Shown in pieces: positions 40,696 through 52,030 of a DNA stretch of 64,000 nucleotides. Position 1 is the first letter of the stretch, and every line of letters begins with the position of its first letter. The notes beneath the pieces were generated by a model. The model saw only the letters and a program-made list of their open reading frames with translations. It searched no databases and had not been told where the DNA came from. The position numbers were made by a program, and so were the translations under genes. Origin of the DNA: Plectosphaerella cucumerina (taxonomy: Eukaryota > Ascomycota > Sordariomycetes > Glomerellales > Plectosphaerellaceae); the NCBI GenBank assembly GCA_020746995.1, contig JAGPXD010000007.1, positions 1,488,001 through 1,552,000 of the forward strand, written 5' to 3'.

Positions 40696-42605
40696 GTTGC
40701 CCTGCTGCAGCTACATGCGGCCAGCCACGCAGCGTCGTCGATGCTTTTGATGTGGCCTTTGTTTCGTCGGTGAGTCTGTTTGTTTCGGTGTGCGCGAGGT
40801 CACGGTGGTCGTCGTCGGATTGCGGCGTCGGTGGGAAGTTGGAAAGTGCAGCAGGAGGGCGAGGGAGGGAATGTCGAAAATGCGAGGTTCGAGGATTTCG
40901 GCAAGGGAAGGTGCGGAGCCCAGGTTGGTTGGGACTGGCTGACACCCTCTGACTTTTGGAGCAAGCCGGGCCCAGATGCAGCTGCGGGGGGGAGATTGGC
41001 AGGCTGAGATCCACTAAACGAGGGCCATCCCTGCCGGGTCGGGTGCTGAGAATGGGCCGATACGGGGGGAAACTGGCCTGACGGTGTCCCTGAGGACGGG
41101 AATGATATAGGGAAGGCGTGTTTGCGGCAACATACGCTTATTTCCCTCTGTTTGAATCGATTGTTTCGCTGCCATCAACCTGACAATGTGTTCAGTCGAT
41201 TCTTACCATCTGCCGGGACTGAGCGTAATGAAAACACTGTACGGAGGCGATGGCGGCGTCTCGAGACACCCGACACACTGGGGGCGGGAGCGAGTGACGC
41301 AGACGGTACAGGTACCTCCATGGGTACCTGGGTACCTGCCCGCTCTAACCCGCTGTGACGCCAGGGGGCGCATTGGGTTGCACGGCGCTCGTTTTCCTCC
41401 GATCAGAAGACCGCCGATCGAAGCTAACCCAAACGAGTGCCTCTCTCTGCCTGAGGCGTCCAAGCCTATTTCTCGCTGACGTCGTCACCTCCCTGATGCG
41501 CAGACTTTGCGTGTCGAGGGAGGATGGGGATGGCTTCATCTATGGTGTTTGTGCCCAATGTTTGCACTTGTCGTATGCGATTACGATGATCTCCAAGATG
41601 GTCGCAATGTTCTCACTGTTATCAAACAATCCCATGTCTCGCCGCCATGATTCGCTACCTGATAGATGATGCCATGTGGTTAAATACGAAGAAGCGCACC
41701 CGCGCCATGCTCAGAGTCCCTTTGTTCAGAGTCCTCGTGGTGTTGCACCTTGCCGCGGACCTGCGGTGTCTTGTCTTGCGCCAAACCGCTAGTGTAGCCT
41801 CAGATCCCCCGTGGCATCTGCAAGGGCGCGCCGAGACACTTCGAGATCGACCCCGCGGCCAATGACGCCTGGACGCTCGATCTGATAATCTCGTCGGATG
41901 GATCTGGCGGCCTAGGGCTTGCATTTCCCCGGCGGGTCCGGCAGGCAGATCGGCTCCGAACGCCTGGCACAAGGGGTTCCGGTCCTCTCACGTGCCGTGC
42001 TGCTGGCAGAGGTCGCGGGCGACGGAGGCAACCCCGGGGGAGCGATGCCGATGTGCCGCGGAGAGGGACCACTGGCACCTGGCGGATGTCTGGCACTCCC
42101 GTCTCTCCCAGAGGGCCCTCAAGCATCAAACCGAAAAGTGGCATACAAAACTCGGATCGGATTCATCATTCGGCATACGCACACACGCGGGGCCGCTCAT
42201 CTCTGCCCAGAAAAACTCGAAGCCTCCCGCTCTCGTCATCCAAAAAAACACAACATAGCCGCCCGTCCCCGAAGATAAAGGGTGCTGGGCCCGGCCACCT
42301 TCGCCAGCCGGCCCGTCGTGAAGCGCCCCAACGCCATGCCCGGGAAAGCACTGAAGCAGATACCATGACACACTGAACCAGGGGAGGGTGGGATGGGCAG
42401 CCACCGGCCCCGAGAAATATGCACCCGAGAAGTAGAAGAGAAGAAATGTATAAAGGCGGATCAGGAGCAAAGCCACGCCGTGGGCTCGCCTGGTCACAGA
42501 CTGGCGGAGTTGGGTGGAAGGCGCGCGCGGTGCCCGTTCCCCACGCGAGACAGGGATCGCCAAGGGGGACTGGGTCTTTGGTGGTGTTCGTGGGGGCGGG
42601 GTTCA
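40696..42605. other. long intergenic region upstream of KDM4
   Basis: About 1.9 kb holding the KDM4 promoter and the trailer of the LCB phosphatase. Three GGTACCT words occur at 41311-41337. No gene recognised; a 600-codon frame that enters from the right (to 42166) is the read-through of the last intron of LCB3, not a separate gene. Confidence 0.5.
41311..41337. repeat. triple GGTACCT motif
   Basis: GGTACCT occurs at 41311, 41323 and 41331, preceded by a GGTACA at 41305. The core GGTACC is a 6-bp palindrome. It lies about 620 bases upstream of the KDM4 start. Confidence 0.7.
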
Positions 42606-44527
42606 TCACGCGAGGGTGCGGAGGTGGTTCGAGCCCAGCCCGGTGAACTCGAAGATGACTGGGATGCCGCCAACCGCCAGGTAGGCGATGCCTGGAATGG
42701 TCAGTCTTGGGAAAGTAGAAAGAGGGGAGGAAAAGGAAGAACTCACCGGCATACACAATCAGCTTGGTTACAACCTCGACATCATACCGAATGCGAGGCC
42801 TGACAAGCTTGATGAACATGTCGCGCTCGGCGGCCTCGTCCTCCTCGCGAGTCACCTCAAATTCGAAGCCAGGGCGCTCCTCAGTCGGGCTCTCAAGCAC
42901 GGTGCCCGTGCCCATCTGCTTCTCGTACTCAGCCAGCGCGCCGCCCTGCACGCCAGAGGCAGTGGCCCTGCCGTCGGCATCACCGCTGCGGAGGTCGCGG
43001 ATGCTGCCCTTGCTCCGCAAGCTACCGTTGCTGCCGATGCTCTCGCGGCGACGGCGCTCGCGGTAAGCGAGGGTCTCGTAGGCATCGGCGGCGCTCTGCG
43101 GGCCGATGGAGACGGAGCGGCCGCGCGTGGTGGGGTGGCGGATCGACTCGACAACGCGGGGGAAGTCGCGCACCGAGGGGATCATGGTGTCCATCTTGGA
43201 CCCGGGCGGGATCGACTTGTACTCGGAGGCCGGAGTGAAGAAGCGGCGCGGCAGCGAGAGGCCGGCGCGCTCCATTAGACGGAAGAGGTGCGGGAGGAAC
43301 CACAGCAGGCTGGGCTTGCTGACCTCGCGCCAAGCGAAGACGATGAAGACGCCGAAGACAAGGCGGGCGGCGATGACGGCCCAGCCCAATGCGGCCAGAT
43401 CGTGCGGCAGAACCGAGTGAGCGTTGACGTGGAAAGGGTCGTGCGGGAAGCGGCCATAGGTCCACGAGGCGTACTCAAGACCGATATAGACGCCGGCGAA
43501 GGCGATGCTGTCGTCGACGCAGGGGCAGTCATCTGCGGGCTCCGGGTGAATGCGCACGAGGACGATGATGATGAGGGCCGCGATTGTCGGCGCGTACCAA
43601 GGGGTAGCATGCATGTAGGCGTCGAGGGGCGGGCCGTAGTAGAACTCGATGAGGGAGATACCGGCGCCCATGATGGAGCCGATGATGACGTCGAGGAAGC
43701 CGTGCATGCCGCAGTACAGACGGCCGAACACGATGGACACTGCGTAAAAGTACGACAGAATCTCGAGGGCGAAGCGTGCCGAGTCGTTCAGCGTGCAGTC
43801 GGGGCTGCGCAGGACCAAGATACCGTAAAGGGCTACCGAGACAGCATTCGCGCTATGCGTCGACGGGAAGCCGTATTCGAGCGCCGCCGAGCCAGACATT
43901 GTAATGCGGTGAAGCGGCGGCGACAACGGCCGCGGCAGCGAGCAAAAGTCCTTGACGAAGCCGGTGAAGAAGACGCCCAAGGCGAGGATATGGACGAGGC
44001 TACAGCCACCGAACCCGTGTCAGATATTTGGTCTCAAGGCCGGGCTCTGAGGGAAGACATACCCTTTGCCGAACGACGTGTACCCGAACCAGAACAGCAT
44101 GGGCAGGCCGACCATGAAAAAGGTATGGGTGCCGAGGTTGGCGGTAATGGCAAAGTAGCTATCGAGGGCCGGTGTGCGCACCCTTTCCTGCAACCAGGCA
44201 AGGTACGGCGTCTCCCATCGGATCAGGGGCAGCATGCGCTGGCGTATCGCGTAGCGCCATGGGGGGAGGGCGTTCCTGTCTGCGATGCGACCTCTTGTTA
44301 GCGATTGTGCCTTTCAGGAAGCAGGAGCGGCTGTGCGCCATCGCAATAGAGGGGTGAGCAAGAATGAGGCCGCGATTGACTCGGTTGTGCGCCGTCAGCC
44401 CAGTAACAAGGCCACACATACAGTGATCCGGGTCCCTCAGTCCCGCGTCGGGCGCGCCATCTGGCTTCTTGGTCGGCAGGGTGTCTGGCTCGCGCCGTTC
44501 GGCCGCGCCGTTTGGCGAAACAGCCAT
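42606..44527 (-). CDS. LCB3: long-chain base-1-phosphate phosphatase (PAP2 family)
   Basis: Four exons: 44422-44527, 44063-44279, 42747-43999 and 42606-42691, 553 residues. Introns of 142, 63 and 55 nt are all GT-AG, and each join restores family sequence (D-H-Y-R-N-A-L-P-P-W-R-Y; F-G-K-G-L-V-H-I-L-A-L-G; V-Y-A-G-I-A-Y-L). PAP2 phosphatase motifs: K-D-F-C-S-L-P-R-P, P-S-T-H-S-A-N, and S-I-V-F-G-R-L-Y-C-G-M-H with the catalytic His. About eight TM segments follow, then a cytosolic Ser/Arg/Glu-rich loop of about 170 residues and a final short hydrophobic pair. The enzyme dephosphorylates sphingoid base phosphates at the ER, setting the balance of sphingolipid intermediates. It is divergent from the SDR gene. 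Confidence 0.9.
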
Positions 44528-45283
44528 GTGATCTGGGAGTATGTGTCGGCGTGCGGTGGTCGAGAAGTCAGGCTGCGTCGTTGTGGTGTCTCTATCGTGG
44601 GTCGATGCTGCGGGCGGTCAGATGCAGAGGGGTGCCTCGCTTCGGCGGAAGGGGTTCTCTCGGTCGCTGGGGCGCGTGTTCGAGGAACCCTGCTGCGTCG
44701 GTGTCTTGCCCGGGTCGTGGGAGCGTGCAAGTCAGGTGTCGGTCGAGTGCGAGTCGCAAGGGGAGGAGGAACTTGAAAAGTCGTCGTCGAGGGTCGTGGT
44801 GGAGCTGCCCTCGGGCGTCTTCGAGTTGTGTCTGGCTGGTGTTGCTTGCTGCTGCCGAGGCGGAGAGGGACGAAGCCCACTGAAGTGGGTGTAGAGTGTG
44901 GCGGCGGCGGCTGGGGCTGCCAGTGTGGAACGGGCTCGTCGTGGAAGCCAAACCGTTCGAGACCTTGGAGACCTGCTGGGATCCCCGCCTGGCCTCGGTT
45001 TGTGCCCCTGAATTGCGGGCGGCAAGGGTGTCATTGGCGGATGGTAGTTCGGGCAGCCCGACCCCTGCCAGCTCCAGCTCTTGTTGTTGAGGTTCCTGTT
45101 GTAGCGCTGTCTGTCACCCTTGTCTGGCACTTGAACGACTCGAGACCTCCAAAGTCCCTCGAGCTTACCACGCCTTACTTACGTAATAGCGGTGCATGAG
45201 AGCTGCAGGAGCTTCACGACCTCTTCTTCATTAAGCTCCAGGTGCACCATCACAAGGCTCACCATCAGACACCGAATCGAGCC
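44528..45283. promoter_or_regulatory. divergent promoter region, LCB3/SDR
   Basis: 756 bases between two start codons pointing away from each other. Overlapping GC-rich frames are not coding as far as I can see. No named site. Confidence 0.4.
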
Positions 45284-46329
45284 ATGTCCGCATCAAGAGC
45301 ACTCCTACCCCTCAGAGGCCGGCATTGCCTCATCACAGGGGCTTCCGGGGGCATCGGCGCCGCCATCGCCCGCCGCTTCGCCGCCGACGGCGCCCTCGTT
45401 ACCCTCACCGGCCGCAACGAGTCCAAGCTACAGAGCGTCCTTTCTCAGCTCACACCATATGGTCAATCGGGCCTCTCACCGGTCGACTCTTCCAAGGCAA
45501 CTCCTCCCAGCACCCCACAAGCCTCGCTGGAGCATTCATACAAGGTTCTCGACCTCTCGGCATCACCAAAAACAGGTCCCAACGAAGACTCATACGAGCT
45601 CCAACATGCCACTCTCGATTCCATCTGGCAGAGGACGGGCCAGATTGATGTTCTCGTCAACGCTGCCGGCGTAGCGCAGTGGCAGCTCCTTCAAAAAACC
45701 TCCCTCGACGAGGCCAGGGACATGCTTGACACGAACTTGATGGGCGCGATCCTGACGTCGAAATTCCTGGCACGGCAGATGAAGCGCAGAACAGCAGACA
45801 GAGACGGTAACTTCACTTCTACCGTCATTCTTATATCACACACCTCTAACCCTTCGCAGCATGCATCATCAACATCTCCAGCCTTCTCGCGCAAAAGGGC
45901 GTCCCCGGCGCCAGCGTCTATGCTGCGTCAAAAGCAGGCCTCCTCGGTAAGTGTTGCAATGTCCTCGTCGTGATTCATGTGTCTCCCGGCGGACGTACCC
46001 TACCAGCCACCTAGCCTCTAATCTACCCCTCGTCAGGTCTTACAACGGCTCTAGCTGCCGAGCTGTCCCCATTCCGCATTAGGACCAATGCCATCGTGCC
46101 CGGCTACATCGAAACAGATATGCTTGCCAGTTAGTCCCCTGCGCCTCCTAGCATCATCATTTTACTAAAGTACAGAGCAGGTATGTCAAGGGAAGCTCTT
46201 GAGAAAAAGATCCCCCTTCGTCGGCTGGGCACCTCGGATGAGGTTGCCGACGCCGCGGCATTTCTTGCCCAAAACCCATATGCGAACAACTGCATCCTGA
46301 ATCTTGACGGGGGGTTAAGTGCCATCTGA
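45284..46329 (+). CDS. short-chain dehydrogenase, FabG/Oar1-like 3-oxoacyl-ACP reductase
   Basis: Four exons, 45284-45806, 45860-45946, 46037-46129 and 46181-46329, with introns of 53, 90 and 51 nt, 283 residues. The cofactor motif T18-G-A-S-G-G-I-G25, N-A-A-G near 130, and the catalytic triad Ser181/182, Tyr195 and Lys199 (Y-A-A-S-K) are present. The ending I-V-P-G-Y-I-E-T-D-M, R-R-L-G-T-S-D-E-V-A and L-N-L-D-G-G is typical of FabG-type reductases. Fungal members with this length act in the mitochondrial type II fatty-acid pathway (yeast Oar1), reducing 3-oxoacyl-ACP with NADPH; other SDR roles are possible. A charged, Leu/Arg-rich N-terminus fits mitochondrial import. It is convergent with UBA2, the two stops being 17 bp apart. 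Confidence 0.85.
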
Positions 46330-46345
46330 TTACCCGGGTCCTCCT

Positions 46346-48633
46346 CTAGTCGAGCGAGATCACCTCTTCGTCGTCAATCAAGATGATATCGTCTCCCTTG
46401 TCGGCAACCTTCGGCCGCTTGGCCAGCGGCGTGCCGACATCACTGTCGTCCGCGGGTCGCTTGCCATTGGCCTTTTCGCTTCGGACAGCCACTGGCTCGG
46501 GCTTCTCCTCCTTCTTGGGCTTGCGGGGAATCAGCGGCTTCTGGTCAACGACCAGACCCTTCACTGGCTTCTCCTGCGAATCCGCCCTAAGCGCGTCTTG
46601 TTAGCGACTACCACGCAACATCAGGGGAGATGGCAACGTACGATTCCTCAATGTTGATCACGACGTTGACAAAGGTGTCCTCGTCGTCCTCGTCAATGAC
46701 GGTCAAGAACGAGTCACCCTTGATGCCAAGCTCGCTAAGCTTCTTGCTGAGGTTCTCCGTCTCTTCCGGGTCATACAGAGGGCCAACCTCATTGCTGACG
46801 GCGAACTCCTTGTCGCCGTAGCCCAGCTCGATCTTGACGAAGTCGTTGACCAGGTCGCCCAGCGTCGCTGTCGCCATGTCGACAGAGACGCTAGTTTGGT
46901 AGACGCCGCACACAGGGCAGTTGGGGTTCGGTGGGCGATAGGGGGTGGATTCCATTGTCCGGTTCAGGTTGCTCGGGGCAAGGAACAGCTGAGACATGTC
47001 AGTCATCGGGGTGCACTCTTGGACTGGACAAGTCACTCACCTCCTTGGTTTGCTGGTACTCCCCCTTAAGGACCTTGTACGCTTGCAACACACAAAGGCC
47101 GGCGACGATGGCATTGGTGGTGGCGATGGCCGGGATGATGTTGCCCGCCATCTGCTTGATATCGAACCGAGACTTGCCATCAATGCCGAACACGTAAGAC
47201 CGAATGTTCGCCGCCGCAGTGACAAAGTCCAGTGTGTCTTCATCGTCCTTGTCAAACGTGATGACAGGCTCCGGGCCTGAAGCGTCCTGGTGCGCCACCT
47301 TGAGGTCCTGCAGGCGCTTGCTGAGCCTATCGAGGCTGTCGATGAAAACCGCCAGGTTCTCCTCAAGGTTCCACACCCTCTGGTCTTCGCGAAGAATGTC
47401 CTGCGTCGAGGCAATGGCCTTGGCTGACTTCTCCATCAGAGCCTCGAACACCACGGGCTCGGGCTTCCTCCGGGATTTCCACATGTCTTCCATCGACAGC
47501 AAACGGATCACGTCGCTGTTGTACACCTTGTCGAAGAGAAGCTGAGGGAACGAGGGGGTACCCAGGGAGGCCCGAATGTGCCGCAGTGCCTCGGCCTCCT
47601 TCTTCAGCTCCGCGATCTCTTCGGCGTTGTCTGCATCGGCGGAATGGTCGTACGCAGCGTCGTCCTCGCTCTGCCCAAAGATCTCGCTCAGAAGGTAGCT
47701 CTTGCCCCAGACAATGCAGTGGATGGGTTGGCTGGGTGTGCTCCTGATTGTGCAGACTGGGAAAGACTTGGCGATGGGCTTTTCGGTGCAGTCGTAGCAT
47801 GCGGTCACACCCTTCTTGATCACCTGGACATTGCCATTGAAGCCGGTGGTGCCGCTCTCGATCAACGGCACATCCGCAGCGAGGCACATGTGATTGACGT
47901 GACGACGCGCCTCAAGGTTGTCTAGCGCATTGAAGACGAGGTCAAAGCCGCGGAACCACCTGACGTTGAATTGCGAGTCCTTGATATTGGCGTGATGGGC
48001 AACAATCTTAACGTCCGGGTTGAATGCCTGCGCCGCTTCTTTTGCTACCAACGCCTTGGACTTCTTGATATGTTCATGGCGGAAGAGGAATTGTCGGTTG
48101 AGATTGCTCAGGTCGATGGTATCCAGGTCCACGACGTGGATCTCGCCGAATGCAGAGAGGACGATGTTCTTGAGGAGTTCGCAGCCGATTCCGCCGGCTC
48201 CAACCATCAACACCCGGCTCTGCATCATGTCTGTCAGCTCCTGAGACGGCATATCGTGTGTCCTGAACACTCGGAAGGGATGGCGGTCGAAGATCTGGAA
48301 TCGGGAGCAGCTTCACGCGAGGGCGGGTCGCAGGCAGGTAAACTGCCGACTCTTCAGCTTGACCGCACGATGCGCTCGGGGGCTTACCTGTTTGACTTTT
48401 GCGAACGGAGAGCCGCCCAGGGATTGCTGGTAGAAGCGACCCCGGGGGTCAACCGCCGGCCGTTGTGCGGGGGTCGGTTGCGCGGGCGGTTGCGTTGCCG
48501 TCGGTGCAGGGGCAGCAGCAGTCGCAGGCGCGGGTGCGGGAGTTGTTGACGTGGAAACATCGCCAGAAGCAGCGGTCTGCGCGTCAGCAGGCGGGACGCC
48601 GGCGGCTTCGGTTTTCGTTTGTTCCGATTCCAT
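46346..48633 (-). CDS. UBA2: SUMO-activating enzyme E1 catalytic subunit, Uba2
   Basis: Four exons, 48388-48633, 47041-48219, 46642-46988 and 46346-46586, with introns of 168, 52 and 55 nt, 670 residues. G89-A-G-G-I-G94 is the ATP-binding loop, followed by D-L-D-T-I-D-L-S-N-L-N-R-Q-F-L-F-R. Zinc ligands are C-Y-D-C (about 223-226) and C-P-V-C (third exon). The catalytic Cys is C238 in S-F-P-V-C-T-I-R-S-T-P. A ubiquitin-fold domain (L-G-D-L-V-N-D-F-V-K) follows, and the C-terminus has a basic N-L-S-like K-R-P-K and the acidic D-D-I-I-L-I-D-D-E-E, a SUMO-interacting type motif. It forms the SUMO E1 with Aos1 in the nucleus. Oddity: about 60 extra Ala/Pro/Thr residues at the N-terminus before the conserved start. 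Confidence 0.95.
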
Positions 48634-49548
48634 GATGCCGATAGTCGCGTAGTGGGAGGGGTGGGCGCATGCGCCCTGGCGAAGAAGTCGGAGTGAAAGG
48701 CGGTCAATTCGACGAGTATGTGACAGGCAAAGGCGGCGGTTTTGAATGGGCTTCGGGTTCGGTGGCGCCGGGGTTCTCGTGGCAGAAGAAAGCTGATTAT
48801 CGGTGACCTAGAAGTTGTGTAGGCTGATGGAAAGTGATCGCCTGGGAATGGAAGCAAGGAAGGCAGGAGCAAGCCCAGGTTCGGGGACTCGCGTCCAGCC
48901 AATCAGGTCGTCTTCTCAGGGCGCGGGCAGGGGTTCGCAGGCTGGTACCTCAGGTGGAGCTGCAAGTCAGCGCTCAAGGCATCATTGGGCAGCGCAGGGG
49001 CAAGCAGGTGCGGCTCCCCACCTCGGCAGAGCGGGACGTGGAGGGAAGGAACCTTGGAACCTTGCAACGGATGGAAGGCCCCCAAAACGTGACCAGAAGA
49101 CCCTGGTTGCCTGGGTATTGAAATTCCAGGGCGCCGAGCGCTGAAGCTCACTGTGCAAGCACTGTCCAGAGCGGTCCGGCCATCTGCGGCCGGACACAGC
49201 TGCAGGTGCGGAACATCATCCATCCCACGGGCTTCACGGCATTCTCTTGCAGACTCAAAGCTGCCTTCCATCCGCTTTCTGCCTCAATCCCATGATGGAA
49301 ACTCCTTCCTTGGCCTGGAACCCGTAGTCATGCCCGCGTCGGGCTTCCTCCCTCGGTCGATACGCCCCGTGGTCAGTGCGAAATGGAAACAGCCACTGCT
49401 CTCCCCATGTCGGCGACGACCCCTGAATCGCGGTCTCTCGGAAGCCCTTTCACCGCGATATCAAACTCTGCCCACGCCCACGTCCGCCGCCGCCGCACGA
49501 CCGGGACGCACTGAGCCGCCACAAAGACCAATCCCGCCGCGCCCCGTC
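48634..49548. promoter_or_regulatory. divergent promoter region, UBA2/queuosine salvage gene
   Basis: 915 bases between divergent starts. A CCAAT box (48899-48903) lies about 265 bases upstream of UBA2. From 49153 a frame runs into the queuosine gene without a stop; see findings. Confidence 0.45.
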
Positions 49549-50699
49549 ATGTCCGACGACGAGGCCGACCCCGAGCTTCTGGCGCTGCTTCGGCAGCACT
49601 TTGAGGGCAAGCTCAAGGTCGCGCCGGAGCCCGAGACGGGCGTGCTCGAGGGCGCCGAGGCCGTCTACGATGACTCCATCGACGTCGCCATTGACATGCG
49701 CGCCACCAAGCGCGCCGCCGAGAGCATCTACGCCCAGATGCAGCTCAAGTCGTACTCGACCGCCTCCTGGAACCAGCACGAGCTCCACCCGGACGCAAAG
49801 GACGAGGCAACCCTCAACCTCATCTTCACCATCGACTTGCTCAACTTCTCCTTCTGGTCCGAGCTGCCCGAAGATGAGCGCTTTTGCATCGAGTACCGTG
49901 GCAAGCGGTGGACGGGCTACTGGAGCCTTGTCGCCGCCCTGCAGCGAGCTCTGGACGAGGGCGTTCCCATCACGAGTCCGGATTTCTGGCAGAGTCGCGA
50001 CGAGTGCAATCTCGACACGCTGAGACACGTCTTTCGCTCCGCCACAGACGAGGAGATGCCACTGCTCGAGGAGCGCCTGGCGTGTCTGCGCGAGGCGGGC
50101 CAGGTGCTGTACGAGCGGTACGAGTGCCGCGTCGCCAACCTCGTCGAGGCCGCGGGCGGCTCGGCTGCAGAGCTTGTGAACATCCTGGCCGACGACTTTG
50201 CGTGCTTCCGCGACGAGCACAAGTTCGACGGTCGCCGGAAACCGGTCCGTATCCTTAAGCGTGCGCAGATCCTGGTCGCCGACATTTGGGCGTGCTTCGA
50301 CGGCGAGGGCTTCGGCGCGTTCAGAGACATTGACAAGATCACCATCTTCGCCGACTACCGTGTGCCGCAGATCCTCAACATCCTGGGCTGTCTCTACTAC
50401 AGCCCGCCGCTGTCAACGAGGATCACGCGGAAGGAGTTGCTCGAGACTGGCTCACGGCTGGAGATGCAGATCCGAGGTGAGCAAGCTTACTTACCAAGGG
50501 ACCGAACATTACTGACTCTTCGACAGCTTGCAGCATCTGGTGCGTTGAGCTCATCAAGCGGGAGATCCTCAAGGAGCATCCCGAGGCCAACGTGAACGCC
50601 ATTCTGATTGACTTTTTCCTTTACGATACCATGAAGGAGCTCGAGGCCAAGGGGGCCGATGCCGTCGCTCACCACCGGACCCGGAGCATCTGGTACTGA
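49549..50699 (+). CDS. QNG1: queuosine 5'-phosphate N-glycosylase/hydrolase (Qng1, DUF2419)
   Basis: Two exons, 49549-50476 and 50527-50699, with a 50-nt intron (GTGAGC...GACAG), 366 residues. The sequence matches the queuosine salvage protein family throughout: L-L-N-F-S-F-W near 105, G-Y-W-S-L-V-A-A-L near 125, L-R-H-V-F-R near 165, D-I-W-A-C-F near 245, F-A-D-Y-R-V-P-Q-I-L near 265 with the active-site Asp, and the C-terminal T-R-S-I-W-Y. It releases the queuine base from queuosine 5'-phosphate so that queuine can be inserted into tRNAs with GUN anticodons. Fungi lack queuosine synthesis and depend on salvage. The chosen ATG is the first followed by conserved sequence. It is convergent with POLD4. 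Confidence 0.9.
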
Positions 50700-50935
50700 A
50701 GGTTGCAGAAGGAGAACGCTCACGCGACACCATAGAGACGATAGATGACTAGAGCGGGATGCGAAAAGACTTTGATTTTTTTCCCACACATCACATCAGA
50801 GATGCTGCATATTGCTTCATTCTCGCCGCGTCAAACGTAAAAAAGCAGTAACCCCAACGCCTCGCCTTCCTTGACCGCGCCAAATTACAACCCATATCCC
50901 GATGCAGCATCCATCATGACAGTGGTGTCAAGCAA

Positions 50936-51587
50936 TTAGACAGCGCCCACGGCGGTCGAGTTGAGAATCTCGTCCATGTGCGCCGTTTGGGTCTTGGCGT
51001 TTCCCTTCTGCTCCTCCTGCAGGATGACAGCCAGGACCTCGATCGGCGGGTTGAGGCCCAGCCGCTCGGCACGCTGCCAGCGCTTGACACGCTGAATACC
51101 GACACATGGCTGCCGGGCGTTAGCAAGAACTTCCTCCACGCGGAGTCCGAAATGCAAGACTCACCCCGTACTGCGAGCTGACGTCAAAGTAGCGCAGCAC
51201 CTTCTCACCAACGCTCAGGTCATCGACGTGAACCCTCGGTGCGATGCGAAGGGCCTCAATGTCCTTCCAATACTTGACAATCTGCTTCTCCGAGACGGCT
51301 TCGGCGCGCACATCGGCTTCAGACTTCACAGGCTCTGGCTGTGTCTCCTTGATTTCGACGGTCTCCTCCTCCTCTGCCTCAGAGTCGACCTCAGGCTCTA
51401 CCGTGGCAGGCACATCTTCGACCTTAACGTCCTTGGTTACCGGCTTCTTGGACTCTATGACGGCCTTCTTTCCGTCCAGACGAGGGCCAGGCTTGGAGAC
51501 CTTGCTCGCGAAGCTGATGGTCGACTGGCCCTTTGCGGGGCCTGGGCGAGCGCGGGCACCGCCTGTGGATCTGCGGGTGTTGGGCAT
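50936..51587 (-). CDS. POLD4: DNA polymerase delta subunit 4 (Cdm1/p12)
   Basis: Two exons, 51165-51587 and 50936-51109, with a 55-nt intron (GTGAGT...GGCAG, CTAAC branch), 198 residues. The N-terminal half is basic then acidic and unstructured (S-T-G-G-A-R-A-R-P-G-P-A-K-G-Q, which resembles a PCNA-binding tail: Q-S-T-I-S-F). The conserved family block is split by the intron: V-L-R-Y-F-D-V-S-S-Q-Y-G and P-C-V-G-I-Q-R-V-K-R-W-Q-R-A-E-R-L-G-L-N-P-P. This small subunit stabilises DNA polymerase delta and joins it to PCNA. Three ACGCG cores lie 217-305 bases upstream. Confidence 0.92.
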
Positions 51588-52030
51588 GGCCGGGGTGGTG
51601 CGGTTTGGCGGGCGGGGGTACTGATGCGGGCGTGTATGGATGCGTGATAGGGTCTGGTGCACCGTGAATACACGATTGATGCTCCTGGTGTAATTGATGG
51701 CTCGATATCTCTTCTGTTTGGAGAGCTGAAGGTGAACGACGTGAATGACGAAATGGCACCGTGGGCTGTCTGACGGTGTGACGGTGTGGAGATTGGCGGG
51801 GCAACGCGAGAGTGAAACGATGTCACGTGAGCTACCAGGTGCCTATTCACTGTCGCTCTGGTGCGTTCCACGCGACGTCTAGAAGCAACGCGCAACATGC
51901 TCAACCCAGAGGAATTACCCTCTTTGCCTCTGATCATCTTGAGTGTCTGATTGATCGGCTCTAGCTGGCCTCAAATGCACAGTGTACCCATGTGTCCCAA
52001 ACGCTATCAATGCTCCGTCCGTTTGCGCCC
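51588..52030. promoter_or_regulatory. POLD4 upstream region with three ACGCG cores
   Basis: 443 bases from the POLD4 start to the 3' end of SKI8. ACGCG occurs at 51804, 51870 and 51888, all on the plus strand. ACGCG is the core of the MCB box bound by MBF-type factors; none is a full ACGCGT. Confidence 0.45.

Noticed and set aside
42166..42605. C-terminal extension of LCB3 by reading through the last intron
   Set aside because: The 55-nt GT-AG intron restores a conserved short ending; the read-through product is low-complexity.
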